In this document: positions 35,484 through 47,278 of the stretch, piece after piece
Layout: every line of letters starts with the position of its first letter
Numbering within the stretch: the first letter of the stretch is position 1
Source: Lepisosteus oculatus
Lineage: Eukaryota; Chordata; Actinopteri; Semionotiformes; Lepisosteidae
Assembly (NCBI RefSeq): GCF_040954835.1
Contig: NC_090708.1
Location: 29,028,001 to 29,092,000 of the forward strand
Direction: 5' to 3'
DNA: 64,000 nt
Position numbers and translations under genes: made by a program
Notes under the pieces: model-generated
What the model saw: only the letters and a program-made list of their open reading frames with translations
Databases searched by the model: none
What the model was told of the DNA's origin: nothing

Positions 35484-36330
35484 ACTTTATTTTATATAGT
35501 ACTTTTAAAGGTGGCTTCTCAAAGCTTTTAAAGTTGAGGTAGGAGGATTAAAAGCTGGTGTTCAGAAGTCTTATAGCTATGAGAAAGAAGCAATCTTTGG
35601 ACCTAGAGGTATGGGCTTTTATAAGAAGAAAGAAGAGAGAAATCTGCATGACCTGGGTGGTTTTGATCCTTAATTACCTGCCATTCTGAGGCATCACGTA
35701 GTGAAGATGGTCTGAATGGAGGGGAGTCCTGTATCAGTGATAGCTTGAGCTGTCTCCACCTCCTTCTGTAGTTTCTTTTATAATCATGAGTTCATTACCA
35801 ATTACCTATGTGATGGAATCAAGTCAGGTTTTTGGTGATGTGAATGCCCAGAAACTTGAAGCTGCTGACCATCTATACAGCAGCCCCATTGATATAAACA
35901 GAGGCCTGGCCTCCTCCCTGTTTCCTGAAATTAACAACTACTTCCTTAGTTTTGCTGACGTTGAGGGAGAGGTTGCTGTCCTGACACTAAACCACCAGGT
36001 GCTTAAATTCTTAAATTCTTTCCTGTACTCTGTTTATTTGTGTTCAGATCTACTGTACAACGGTTGTATCATCAGCGAACTTAAAGATGGAGTTGGACAT
36101 GTGTCTAGCCATACAATCACTGGGAACAGGGAGAAGACCTGGGGGAGTCTTCTGTTTTAAGGATCAGTGTGGAGGAGATGTTGCTGCCTATTCTCACAGA
36201 TTCAGATCTACCAATATCAGAAAAGTATTCATGATCAACTCCAACATCTTGGTGATCAACTTGGATGGGATTATAGTTTTAAATGCTGAACTACAATCTA
36301 TGAATAGTAATTTGGCATAGTTATTTATAA
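35484..36330 (-). mobile_element. L2/Rex-like LINE relic with RT core
   Basis: On the minus strand an RT core is recognisable: the antisense of 36045-36110 encodes a segment with the F-A-D-D catalytic box followed by TTV (here the GCTGATGA bases are intact), and LNVSKTKE-like sequence follows at about 35940-35990. The end nearest 35484 has the TATATAAAATAAAG-type 3' tail next to a GCTTTGAGAAGCC-like motif. Frameshifts and stops abound. Confidence 0.65.
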
Positions 36331-36334
36331 AACC

Positions 36335-37800
36335 TGATGGACAGAACAGTAACTCTGTACCAGGCATATTATATTACTGGAGTGGTGGAGGGAGAATACC
36401 TTGCACAGAGAAGTGTAATTCCACATTCATAAATGTAACTCATGTTGTTGCTATTTCAGTGTGTATACTAGCTATATGACCTGCTTTTTCTTGAGGATCT
36501 GAATATTTGGTTTGACGAAAGAAAGGATATCAGCTTCACTAATGCTTTTTCTTTTTCTTTTATTTTACCCCAGATACATACAGCACATCATAATGACCCC
36601 GCTCCACTCCCCAGTACATCTTATTGCCCCCCACCCCCATTTCCCAGTCCTCATGGTGTGATTACAGTAGGTATTCTATTTGAATCCCCAAATGTAGTGT
36701 TCATTATATACTATGGTGAGCAACATCAGATTACACATGGCTTACAAAATTACTCAGGTTGCCAGATTTAGTTTGCATTAATAACAATCTAATAATATGA
36801 TATTACATTATATTATATGGAACTCATTGTCTCGGCAATTTCAGTGACTACCAATTTATTCTCCTTATTCTTATTGCTAATAAAACACAATATCAGAAGG
36901 AAGAGTATTTTAACACACAGTTGAACTCAACCAGCTGATTAGTCTTGAACATAATCAACTACAGGTCTCGAGTAGTCCTCTTATAAAACGCACTGTTGTA
37001 GCCTTTGTGTGCATGTAATTGCAGGTATATTTACACACTGTACATCCAAGTCATTGAAAGGAGGCTAAGGTAGTCTTGGGGTTGGATACTCTTGATATTC
37101 ATATTCTATTCACAGGGAGTGATGATATAGCTTCCAACCTTGTTTCAGCTAGTAATATTGGTATGGCTGAAATTTTAAGAACTTCCTAAACTAAAAATAA
37201 ACAGGTATGCAGTAAACAGTACTATTAATAAAAGTGATCTAGATTCAGACATAACCTAGAAATCTTTCTGGAGAAGAGAAAACTATACTTAAATGAATGA
37301 TTAATGCAAAACACATTAATTATTAAAAAATGTAAAAAATAGAATTGTGAATCTTTACACATTTACCTCATTTGCTCTTTTGATACTGAAAATGGAATTT
37401 GGATTTCCCTAGAATTCAGGTTTTAGATCTTACTGGGAAAGAGGAGATGTGCATCTCTGCTAATTGTTGTAAGAGGGGGACAGAGAGTAGAGTAGTACAG
37501 CATAGTACATGAAGAGTCATCATGCTATGAGGAAGGAGAGATAATATTTTATTATGATAGTATTTCCATAATTATTCATCAAGAAAATAAATAATAGCTG
37601 TATATCAAATGTTTTTGAGATAGAATAAAGAAAAAAACTAAGAGTTAAGATACACTAAGTGTTTCTTAAGTGCTATTGTTTTCAACTGTGCATCACATTT
37701 CATATCACAGTAACGCTTTCGGGAACCTAGAATGAGAGAGTGAATTGCTGCTCAGAAGCCTATGCTGAGGTATATCAAAAACATGTGTACATGTGACATG
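36335..37800. other. No gene recognised
   Basis: AT-rich sequence without supported features. Confidence 0.35.
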
Positions 37801-37808
37801 TGTACTAC

Positions 37809-38576
37809 AGTAGCGGCAAGGCTTATTAATAAGAAAGAATTAAGTGTTCTGAGCCTTCCCAAATGAGGCCCCATTTCTGTTCATCTCTGTGGCTGCACCA
37901 AACTATTCATGCAGGCTGATTTAAGGTTTCCTTTGATAAGGGACAGCTCCCAAAGGGGGATGCACTTAGCTAAGCCTGGCTATCATGATCAATGGTCATC
38001 CATTGGCGCCTATCTGTCTAGGGAGTGCCAGATGGACATCTGAACTGCATTCCTAAGTGTCAGGAGTAAGTGACTCATATCTCACCTTGATCAACCAATC
38101 AGGGACTGGTAGGGCCGAGTAACCCACGTGGGACTCTGATGCCCATGAAACTTTCAGCCAATGAACAAGCTGAAGTTCCTCCAGGTAAAAACAGGCAACA
38201 CAGAGGGCCTGAGAGGATTCAGTAGAATTCTGTGGACTATTCTAAAGGGAATTCAAAGGAGAATTCCAGGGCAGGACGGCCCAGGGGCAGAAGGCTCCCA
38301 AGGGCAGGACATTCTCGCAGCGCGCCTCCTGACCATCCTGAGACTCAGCCCGGACAACCATGGAACGGCCAGTGTGTCCGAGTGCCAGAACTTTTCTTTG
38401 TTCTAGGAGTCTATAGCGGAGGTTGCCAGAGAGTAACCAGAGGATCCACCCGAGGTTAGCACCAGCAGCAGGCCTCGTGAACAGGTCAGAACTGTGGACA
38501 GCTGAATCACTATTCAGAACTAGCTCTTCATCAGGAACGAACCGGTCTTCTTCCTGACTTGCTGGGACCCACAGTC
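37809..38576 (+). mobile_element. LTR copy 3, 5' fragment
   Basis: From TAGCGGCAAGGCTTATTAAT to CTGGGACCCACAGTC it matches the first ~770 bp of the solo LTRs at 7993 and 53598. The first bases are altered (AGTAGC for TGTAGC) and everything after 38576, including the polyadenylation region, is missing. Confidence 0.7.
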
Positions 38577-38879
38577 TTTGTTTGTTGTTTTTTTTACATT
38601 CCTCTTGTCTCTTGTCTTGTCCACAAACGTGAGACTGTCTTTATCAGACTTTCGAGATTTTGGCCGTAGTCCGTCTCCTTACCAAAGCGATACAGTGGTG
38701 CAGCTTGAAGTCTGTACCTGTATACAGTATGGTACAGATAAAACTTACACCATAACGATGAGGTAATACTGAGGGAAAGACACTCCTATTTTATTTAAAA
38801 CACAATACACCAGGAAATGTGTCTGATGCATTAGCAAGTTAAAAAAAATTGCATCGAAAACCCGGGCGTAACAATTGTT

Positions 38880-39160
38880 TCCTTTTTCTGATAACTCGCT
38901 CTCTGGATACTCGTCTCACCTGCCCTGTTCTTTGTTTTCTTGTAATTTGCTGATTATGCCTGCTGCGATCCACTCCTGCCCTCACGGCTGAAGAAGACTA
39001 TTTTAAATTTCTTTGTGCGGTCCATAGTGCAATTAACCCTTGCTAATACATTTGCGGTCTTTTCAAAGTATGTGCTGTCCTTTGACAAAACAAGGCTCGC
39101 CATATAATGTGAATCAAAACCTGTTTTTCTAGCTTTTAAAGTCGTGCGATGTGTAAGCAG
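38880..39160. repeat. Dispersed repeat, inverted to 50.9 and 51.6 kb
   Basis: The stretch with CTCGCTCTCTGGATAC, ATTATGCCTGCTGCGATCC and AATTAACCCTTG is the reverse complement of 51590-51790. CGACTTTAAAAG-type sequence near 39130 is inverted at about 50895-50960. Confidence 0.6.
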
Positions 39161-39679
39161 GAACACATCATTATATCTTACATATGAAAAATACATAATA
39201 TAGCTCCCAAACAAACGCAAACGTGTTTTTAATAAAATGCTTTTATTCACTCATAATCAGACAATTTCAGAAAGACTAAGGAAGGACAAAGGAAGCTGCC
39301 GTCTGTTGTTGAAGCTCTGTGAGCTCGGTGACTTTGAGACCACTTGTTATCCCAAGTTGTTTGAATCGCCACAATTCAAATAGAGAAAAAAGAGCTGACT
39401 GACAAGATTTAAGATGTGGCTGTCAATGTTGGATTAAAAAAAACACATTGCCCGACGTTAGTTGCATTGCTTGAAAAATAATTTTATTTCGAGAGACTGG
39501 ATAATTCAAGTGTTTTTTTAACTTCCTGAAAAACAAGTAATAATTAAACAATATGTGCAAAAGTTTTATGATATGTCGCTGTTGTGAATGTCTGTGGAGT
39601 GTATCTTATTTGCCTGTCCTGGCTGGTGGAGCTCATCCAGCGGATAGTGTGTATTTTCTGTTTAGGGTTCTGTAGCATT

Positions 39680-39814
39680 CCACATGGCTGGGTAGCTTGT
39701 TCCCCCCTCCCACCCCTCTCTGTGAACAGTAGAGCCTCCTGTACTGGCTGGACAGGAAGCTCTACTGTACACAGAGAGGGGCGGGAGGGGGGAACAAGCT
39801 GCACAGCCGTGTGG
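39680..39814. repeat. Near-perfect 63-bp inverted repeat
   Basis: Arms 39680-39742 and 39752-39814 are reverse complements with few mismatches, separated by a 9-bp loop (ACTGGCTGG). The arms include the GC-rich CACCCCTCTCTGTGAACAG and its mirror. Confidence 0.8.
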
Positions 39815-39872
39815 TTGAAGCTGATACCCTGGATTCTCTCCAGACACAGCTGTATGGGCTCCACCATCCAGG

Positions 39873-39921
39873 ACAGGAGGTTCTACTGTACACAGAGAGG
39901 GGCGGGAGGGGGGGACAAGCC
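39873..39921. repeat. Direct copy of the right hairpin arm
   Basis: Starts ACAGGAGGTTCTACTGTACA and repeats the right arm of the 39.7-kb hairpin about 121 bp downstream. Confidence 0.75.
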
Positions 39922-40039
39922 GATACATACTCTTAAAGTTTGATTAATAGGGAATATAATATAAAAATATAGTACTATTAAAAATATAGTAGATTAGTAT
40001 GAAAAGTTATTTAGCAAAGGGAATGAGAAGAGTGACAAA

Positions 40040-40650
40040 CTAGTATACTTTAGATCTTTTTATCTGAACCAGGGAAAACTGATCATGTTTCTCTATAACA
40101 ATAATAAAAAACTTTATTTTATATATCACCTTTAAAAGTGGCATCTCAAAGCAATGCAGTAGATATAAAAACAGATAAAAGGACCACAGATTACAAAGTA
40201 AATACATATAAGAAAGACAAGCAGTTAGAGGTGCTACCAAAATTAGAAAATGAAGCAGATACAGACACTAAGTCTTCTGAAAAGAAAGGTTCTGAGGTTA
40301 GATTTAAATGCACTCAGGGTACGTGACTGATATCACTGGGAATACAAATTGAGAGCTCTGGGGTGCAGCTAGAGAAGACCCTGTCACCCACAGAATGTAG
40401 ATGTTCTTGAGGACAGCTAGAAGACCAGAGTCAGATGGACAAAGGTGGGGAGTAGACAGATAATAAGCCATATACTGTAGGTACTGAATGAGGATGAGGA
40501 TTTTGAAGTTGACTCGTAACCTGATAGATAACCAATGCAAGGACTTGAAAACAGGTGTAATGCATCCCTGATAGGATTCTCGCTGTCATATTCTGAACAT
40601 ATTGAAGATTGCTCAGTGTGGATTTAATTTCCCCAGTGAACAGGATGTGC
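40040..40650 (-). mobile_element. L2-like LINE relic
   Basis: On the minus strand: NLQYVQNMTARILSG and HWLSIRLRVNFKILIL match the ORF of the LINE at 1-915 (LQYVQNSAARIL, HWLPVKFRVDFKIL), ending with the TTTAAAAGTGG / ATAAAGTTTTTTATT tail at about 40095-40160. It is degenerate. Bases 40040-40110 are the uninterrupted counterpart of the LTR insertion site at 53.6/52.2 kb. Confidence 0.75.
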
Positions 40651-41269
40651 ATTTATTAATTCTAGAAAAAAAAGCCTTTCTTGATTTCTCTAGTTCTTAG
40701 TTTCTCTAGTTCCCTTTAAAATAAACTATTATTCCACAATGCAGAGTATTACATGGCCAGTATTTACACATGATATTTGTGATTTAAAGAAATTAACACA
40801 AGCAGCTTTTGGAGATTTAAGTGTTGGCTGAGTTATTGCAGGATAAAAGACTAGAGATATTGGTAAGAAGAAGATAATTTTGGGATAGCTGAGGAATACA
40901 CTGATAACAAGAACACTTCCTAATGGGGTTAGGCATACTTTTGATGAAGATGATGAAGTTAACAGACTGTATGTTTACATAGATACTGAAATGAGGATTG
41001 TATTTTAGATTTTGTGTAGTTGCTAGCGTTGAACTGTGTGTTGGATGCACATGAATTGAAGGAATGGGCAAACATAGCTGATGCGGATCCACAGAGCCAG
41101 CATATTAAGATGTTTATAATTAGAGGCAATTTGTTTAAATAACTAGGTATGGATACTGATGTGCAAGAGAGGTGGAAAGGCTGTTTCCTTAAGCCAGCAC
41201 TACAAAATATTTTATTCTCAGTGAGATGCTGCCATTTCATAGTGGGTTTCTAACACTGTGTATAGTTCC

Positions 41270-41630
41270 AGCCACACAGTAGTGCCTTTACTTCCATCCA
41301 TTTCTAAACTCTTTATCCAGTACAGAGGATTTGGAGCCTATCCCAGTAAGCAACGGACACAAGGCAGAATACACCCTGGACCTAGCGCCAGTCCATCACA
41401 GGACAGACAGACACAAACACACACACACCAGGGCCAGTTTTCCCATAAACCAATTAACTTACCAGTATGTTTTGTACGAGTGCAAAGGGAGTCATATCAC
41501 ACATATGGAGAAAAACCATGTAACCCAGAGAGAACATGCAAACCCCACACACACAGGATGGCAGGAATTGAACCTAGGACCCCAGTGCTCCAAGATAGCA
41601 ATGCTAACCACTTTGCCACCATTATAAATG
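41270..41630 (-). repeat. tRNA-derived SINE (CCATCC family), nearly full
   Basis: The plus strand runs from CCATCCATTTCTAAACTC through GCCTATCCCAGTAAGCAACG, CACCCTGGACCTAG and ACATGCAAACCCCACACA to GGAATTGAACCTAGGACCCC and TAGCAATGCTAACCAC. The last parts are the reverse of a tRNA-like B and A box, so the SINE is on the minus strand. Confidence 0.7.
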
Positions 41631-42124
41631 GATGGAGATCTTAGTTATCTTTCTAGTTCACAGGTTTGCATGCATAATTTAATTTTGAAAGCCACTGAGA
41701 CATCAGATACTACTGTTTTATTTATGAAAAACAAAACAAAACAAAAAGCATACTAACAACTGTGCCATCCTACTCTTTAGTTAATACAATTTATTATTTA
41801 TAAACAGTTAACATTGTTAGCAAAATATTTTGAATTATATTTAACCCTATTTTTTTCTTTAGTTTTGTATTTAAATTATTATATGATAGTCAGATTTAAT
41901 GTATATTTGAACAATGAAAATATATTTTTACAAGATGCGGGGGAAAGTGCAACAACTTATTACAGTGCTAAATTTAATATTATTGCTAATAGTTTATGCT
42001 TACACCTAACTTTCTTAATTAGATGTATTTAAAACAGTGAACTAAGTGTAACATACCATTCAGAAATACAATCGAGAATAGTTTTGTGGTGTTTGTATGG
42101 ATGCAACGTTTCTAAAATATATAA

Positions 42125-42960
42125 ATGTGATTGAATCCCATGGAACTATGACTTTTTTTTTTAACAAACATTTCTTTGAAAAAATAAAACGTTTCCCTTG
42201 GTCAGAGATTAAATAAAACCTCACTCGCACCAAACAAATTTATATTTCTTAATATCACAACATGATCGAATTTAAGTCTTTTTAATAACAATGAATAGTC
42301 ACCTATGTGTTACAAAATAAACATTTATATTGATTTGAATCGCATTTTGATTTAAATCATAAACGCGTGTTTAAATATATGTGCTTAAAAGCGATATACT
42401 GTATAAAAGCACTGATTTTTATGGAGTGTGTTCCGCGGGGGAATTCAAAAAAAATTTTTTTTTAATCGTGTATCTAAGGAAAATTACAGTATAACTTTGT
42501 TCATTCACAAACAGTGGCATGTTACATTATAATTTGGGTGTCTCCTCTTGCCAGAAAGCTCTAAGTTGCAACGTAAATTGCACAAATGCACTTGGAATCT
42601 GTGCAAGCCCTCCTACGAAAATTATTTAAACTGCGACACTGATCATTCATCTCTAAATAAACTTTATTTTATATAGCGTTTTAAGCGAAAAGGTAATGAG
42701 ATTGCTCATAAACCTAATCGCTTTTTCTACATAAACACAGAGTGATTGCTCTCTGAAAATGCTTTTCCTTTATATTTAGGCTCAGATTTCAACTATAGAT
42801 CGTATTATTACAAACTTTCTTGGAAAAATGTATTTTATGTAAACCATGTTTGCTATTAATTCATTTAGGGCTAAAATACGTTCATTGTCTTCCAATCGAG
42901 TCGAGTTGACATTGGAAGCTTGCCATTCCAGGACTGTTAAAACAACGCATTAGCATGTTA
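42125..42960 (+). repeat. Unclassified repeat, direct copy 1
   Basis: Matches 46428-47225 in the same orientation in two long blocks (from ATTGAATCCCATGGAACTAT to GAGTGTGTTCCGC, and from CAACGTAAATTGCA to CTTGCCA). The central ~100 bp differ. It contains an AT-rich motif with GATTTAAATC and AAACGCGTGTTTAA. Confidence 0.75.
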
Positions 42961-43230
42961 AAGCGATTCTATTGAGGGAGTAGCCCAGCTACCACTTAAC
43001 ACTGTACTTCCTACTTTGAATACCTGTGAAACCGGTTTAATTCGTCACAGCCAGCACTCCGGCAGAGAGGGGGTTGAGTAGTGGAAGCAGGCGAGATTTC
43101 CAGCGAAAGACACCTCCCCCTCAAAAACCCAGTAAGCAGTAATGCTTTAAGTTGAAAATCGAGGTAGATTTTGAGGATGATAAAGAGGATAAACTGGGAT
43201 GGGAGGAGGGTGTTGTTTTGCATAAGGGGC
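42945..43230 (+). repeat. Inverted repeat arm (partner 47570-47865)
   Basis: GAGGGAGTAGCCCAGCTACC, GAAACCGGTTTAATTC, GCGAGATTTCCAGCGAAAGA and AAGTTGAAAATCGAGG recur in reverse complement at 47570-47865. Short antisense frames shared by both copies are a by-product of the homology. Confidence 0.75.
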
Positions 43231-44165
43231 GGGTTTATGATCATTTGAGGAATTTGCGAGAGCATAATGGTTTGATATATTTGATTTTGTATTGTGGTCG
43301 TTATCTATGTTTTTGGTTGGTATTATGTTTATATGGTTGTTTTTGTTGGTTGGTTGTTATTATGGTTATTAATAATACGATCTATATTTGAAATCCGAGC
43401 CTAAATAAAAGAAAAAGCGATTAGGTTTATGAGCAATATAATTACTTATTAATTTAAAACGCTATATAAAATAAAGTTTATTATTAATTTGCTAGACAGA
43501 GCGGTGAACATTATTATGCATAAGACAAAGATAACGAAATCTGTGTACGCTGTAAGGTTTTTACTTCTTAAACTTTTAAAATACACGTTTCGAACAGAAA
43601 GAATTCCTCTTCCTGGTACAGTACTGTACAGATGCAGCCATTCAAAGTGCGCAGTACAGACACGTACCGCAGGTAATTGGCTGCAGTATCGCGTATCATG
43701 ACGCAAGATGACGCAGTCCGTGATTGGTTGACCGACAGGGGCACTCGTGGTCCGTTGGTCTGTCGTAGAAAGACTTACTGTAAACGTCTTTACTGTGCCC
43801 ATTGTAGATATTGAATTTTACCACTGAAGGGAAATCTTAGTAGCTCAGCATAAAAATAATAGGAGCATACTGTAACACGTGTGAAGGCCATAAACGATAT
43901 TAATTTTGGAACATAAACATACAGTATATGGCTGGTCTTGGTACTTTAAAGAAAAAAATACACACCAGTATTCCATTTCTCCCTAAACATTTTAAGCTTC
44001 GAAGTCTTTAACTAACGTGATACCGGAGTCAACAAGCATACTTTTAGAATTTGATTAAAAGGGAATATAATATGGAATCGCGTATCTAAAGAATTTAATA
44101 ACGGTATGATTATATTCGTGTGCTGCGACAGGGCTGTGTAGGGCTGTTTCGCCTGCCTGTTTATG

Positions 44166-44250
44166 CGAGCTGTCTTGTAGCCTACTGGTCTATGTGTGTG
44201 ACTAACAACTGGCAGGTTGTGTGTTCGAATCCAGCTGGTGCTGGACTTCA
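44166..44250 (+). repeat. tRNA-like segment (SINE head)
   Basis: A-box-like TGTAGCCTACTGGTC and B-box-like GTGTGTTCGAATCC with tRNA-like spacing, followed by a TTAAACATTTCTT tail. No convincing full cloverleaf, so it is a tRNA-derived relic, not a gene. The inverted copy is at about 54205-54285. Confidence 0.5.
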
Positions 44251-44357
44251 CTCTTAAACATTTCTTCAAAAAAATAGAATAGCGATATTATGGACAATCA
44301 ATTGACTTTTATATTTCAAAATATCGCAACATGATCGATTCGAAGTAATTTTTGATA

Positions 44358-44570
44358 CAGTGCCTTGCGAAAGTATTCGGCCCCCTTGAACTTTTCAACC
44401 TTTTGCCACATTTCAGGCTTCAAACATAAAGATATAAATTTTTTATTTTATGTGAAGAATCACCAACAAGTGGGACACAATTGTGAAGTGGAACGAAATC
44501 TATTGGATTTTTGAAACTTTTTTAACTAATAAAAAAATGAAAAGTGGGGCGTGCAAAATTATTCGGCCCC
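44358..44570 (+). repeat. Tc1 left terminal inverted repeat
   Basis: The outer end CAGTGCCTTGCGAAAG and inner end GCAAAATTATTCGGCCCC both contain a TATTCGGCCCC-type direct repeat, the likely transposase-binding sites by analogy with IR/DR elements. Confidence 0.9.
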
Positions 44571-44748
44571 TTTACTTTCAGTGCAGCAAACTCACTCCAG
44601 AAGTTCAGCGAGGATCTCTGAATGATCCAATGTTGTCCTAAATGACTGATGGTGATAAATAGAATCCACCTGTGTGTAATCAAGTCTCTGTATCAATGCA
44701 CCTGCTCTGTGATAGTCTCAAGGTTCTGTTGAAAGCGCAGAGAGCATC

Positions 44749-45768
44749 ATGAAGACCAAGGAACACACCAGGCAGGTCCGTAATACTGTTGTGGAGAAGT
44801 TTAAAGCCGGATTTGGATACAAAAAGATTTCCCAAGCTTCAAACATCCCAAGGAGCACTGTGCAAGCGGTCATCTTGAAATGGAAGGAGTATCAGACCAC
44901 TGCAAATCTACCAAGACCTGGCCGTCCCTCTAAACTTTCAGCTCAGACAAGGAGAAGACTGATCAGAGATGCAGCCAAGAGGCCCATGATCACTCTGGAT
45001 GAACTGCAGAGAACTACAGCTGAGGTGGGAGAGTCTGTCCATAGGACAACAATCAGTCTTACACTGAACAAATCTGGCCTTTATGGAAGAGTGGCAAGAA
45101 GAAAGCCATTTCTCAAAGATATCCATAAAAAGTCTCGTCTAAAGTTTGCCACAAGCCACCTGGGAGACACCCCAAACATGTGGAAGAAGGTGCTCTGGTC
45201 AGATGAAACCAAAATCGAACTTTTTGGCCACAATGCAAAACGATATGTTTGGCGTAAAAGCAACACAGCTCATCACCCTCAACACACCATCCCCACTGTC
45301 AAACATGGTGGTGGCAGCATCATGGTTTGGGCCTGCTTTTCTTCAGCAGGGACAGGGAAGATGGTTAAAATTGAGGGGAAGATGGATGCAGCCAAATACA
45401 GGACCATTCTGGATGAAAACCTGTTGGAGTCTGCAAAAGACCTGAAACTGGGACGGAGATTTATCTTCCAACAAGACAATGATCCCAAACATACAGCAAA
45501 ATCTACAAAGGAATGGTTCACAAATAAACGTATCCAGGTGTTTGAATGGCCAAGTCAAAGTCCAGACCTGAATCCAATCGAGAATCTGTGGAAAGAGCTG
45601 AAAACTGCTGTTCACAAACGCTCTCCATCCAACCTCACTGAGCTCGAGCTGTTTTGCAAGGAAGAATGGGCAAGAATTTCAGTCTCTCGATGTGCAAAAC
45701 TGATAGAGACATACCCCAAGCGACTTGCAGCTGTAATCGCAGCAAAAGGTGGCTCTACAAAGTATTAA
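44749..45768 (+). CDS. Tc1-family transposase (intact, DD34E)
   Basis: 339 residues, the usual length for the family. The N-terminal paired-like DNA-binding region spans about residues 8-110 with two helix-turn-helix parts (GFGYKKISQASNIPRSTV; then the GRPSKLS linker at 58-64). The RNase H-like catalytic core has D152 (SDETKIELFG), D243 (FQQDNDPKHTA) and E278 (SPDLNPIENLW), with exactly 34 residues between the last two: DD34E. The usual Gly-rich box reads KHGGGSIMVWACFS. It cuts the element out at its inverted repeats and inserts it at TA. No stop or frameshift is seen, and no upstream ATG in frame is better. The copy could be recently active. Confidence 0.95.
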   Translation: MKTKEHTRQVRNTVVEKFKAGFGYKKISQASNIPRSTVQAVILKWKEYQTTANLPRPGRPSKLSAQTRRRLIRDAAKRPMITLDELQRTTAEVGESVHRTTISLTLNKSGLYGRVARRKPFLKDIHKKSRLKFATSHLGDTPNMWKKVLWSDETKIELFGHNAKRYVWRKSNTAHHPQHTIPTVKHGGGSIMVWACFSSAGTGKMVKIEGKMDAAKYRTILDENLLESAKDLKLGRRFIFQQDNDPKHTAKSTKEWFTNKRIQVFEWPSQSPDLNPIENLWKELKTAVHKRSPSNLTELELFCKEEWARISVSRCAKLIETYPKRLAAVIAAKGGSTKY

Positions 45769-45774
45769 CGCAAG

Positions 45775-45987
45775 GGGGCCGAATAATTTTGCACGCCCCA
45801 CTTTTCATTTTTTTATTAGTTAAAAAAGTTTCAAAAATCCAATAGATTTCGTTCCACTTCACAATTGTGTCCCACTTGTTGGTGATTCTTCACATAAAAT
45901 AAAAAAATTATATCTTTATGTTTGAAGCCTGAAATGTGGCAAAAGGTTGAAAAGTTCAAGGGGGCCGAATACTTTCGCAAGGCACTG
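45775..45987 (-). repeat. Tc1 right terminal inverted repeat
   Basis: Reverse complement of 44358-44570 with very few differences by eye. Confidence 0.9.
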
Positions 45988-46379
45988 TAACAATGAATAG
46001 TCACCTTCTTCCCTTCTGGCAGCGGTTCCTGCTTCTATTGTGTGTGTGTGTGCAACAGAGTAAATTTTTATAGAGAAATGGAGGCTGGACAGTATGCGTT
46101 ACAATATAAATATTTATATTGATTTAAATCGTGTTCTGATTTAAATCGCAAACGCGTGTTTAATTATGTGTTTTTTAATCATAATCAGGCTAATGCATTT
46201 CTACATTTTCTGTATGAACCAGCTTAGAGGTTCATACAGAAAGACAGCTTGTGTTTAAATTGAGTGTAAGGTAATTTATGCTTCTAAAGTCATGGTCAGC
46301 ATTTATTATTGTACTGTGCTGTAAACTTTTTCTGTGCCTAGTCACATTATTTTATAGCGTTTTTATTGCGTTATTAAAT

Positions 46380-46450
46380 CCGGTGGCGCTGTGTGTTAGT
46401 TTCCTGACTCCCATGTCACATGGTCTGTGATTGAATCCCATGGAACTATG
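46380..46450 (+). repeat. Second tRNA-like segment
   Basis: GTGGCGCTGTGTGTTAG followed by GTCTGTGATTGAATCCC resembles A- and B-box spacing, and the segment is again followed by TTTTTAACAAACATTTC. The 3' part recurs at 42125. Confidence 0.4.
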
Positions 46451-47225
46451 ATTTTATTTTTTAACAAACATTTCTTTTTAACCCTATTTTCCCTTGGTCA
46501 GAGATTAAATAAAACCTCACTGGCACCAAACAAATTTATATTTCTAAATATCACGACATGATCGAATTTAAGTCTTTTAAATAACAATGAATAGTCACCT
46601 ATGCGTTACAAAATATACATTTATATTGATTTGAATCGCGTTTTGATTTAAATTGTAAACGCGTGTTTAAATATATGTTTTTAAAGGCGATATACTGTAT
46701 AAAAGCGTTGATTCCTATGGAGTGTGTTCCGCCGGGGATTCAAAAACATTATTTTAAATAGGCTGATAAAGCTTAGACTACTGTAACAGTATTCTAGCCT
46801 GTATTACAACAGAACATTGGACAATGCAACGTAAATTGCAAAAATGCACTTGGAATCTGTCCAAGCCCTCCTACAAAAATTATTTAAACTGCGACACTGA
46901 ACATTCATCTCTAAATAAACTTTATTTTATATAGCGTTTTAAGCGAATAGGTAATTAGATTGCTCATAAACCTAATCGCTTTTTCTACATAAACACAGCG
47001 TGATTGATCTCTGAAAATGCTTTTCCTTTATATTTACAGTAGGCTCAGATTTCAACTATAGATCGTATTATTATAAACTTTCTTGGAAAAATGTATTTTA
47101 TGTAAACCACGTTTGCTATTAATTTATTTAGGGCTAAAATACGTTCATTGTCTTCCAATCGAGTCGACGTGACATTGGAAACTTGCCACACCCGGACTGT
47201 TAAACCAACACATTAGCACGTCAAA
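46428..47225 (+). repeat. Unclassified repeat, direct copy 2
   Basis: Direct paralogue of 42125-42960, about 4.3 kb away. Confidence 0.75.
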
Positions 47226-47278
47226 GCCCATTGAGGGTATTGAGCCAGTATTGGCATTAGTATTCCCCCCCTCTCCCC

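Larger units (their letters stand above)
44358..45987 (+). mobile_element. Complete Tc1/mariner transposon
   Basis: A 1630-bp element starting CAGTGCCTTGCGAAAGTATT and ending with its reverse complement, flanked by TA on both sides (44356-44357, 45988-45989). The terminal inverted repeats are 213 bp (44358-44570 and 45775-45987), nearly perfect, of the long IR/DR type. It carries one intact transposase gene. It interrupts an older repeat whose empty version is present at about 54090-54112. Confidence 0.95.
43610..46205 (+). repeat. Inverted repeat arm (partner 53900-55195), split by Tc1
   Basis: With the Tc1 element removed, 43808-44357 plus 45988-46205 read continuously as the reverse complement of 53900-54660. 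A further block (43610-43690) matches 55140-55195 inverted. A partial third copy lies at 55787-55975. Confidence 0.75.

Noticed and set aside
35786-36160. 124-codon plus-strand frame
   Set aside because: Antisense of a LINE reverse transcriptase, recognisable by the reversed FADD box.
41258-41644. 128-codon plus-strand frame
   Set aside because: Falls within an antisense tRNA-derived SINE.
44166-44250. Functional tRNA gene
   Set aside because: Box A/B-like motifs are present, but acceptor and anticodon stems do not pair convincingly and no T-run terminator is positioned; it lies in a dispersed repeat.
44938-45615. Minus-strand frames of 61-90 codons and alternative plus frames inside the transposase
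   Set aside because: Shadows of the intact transposase gene.
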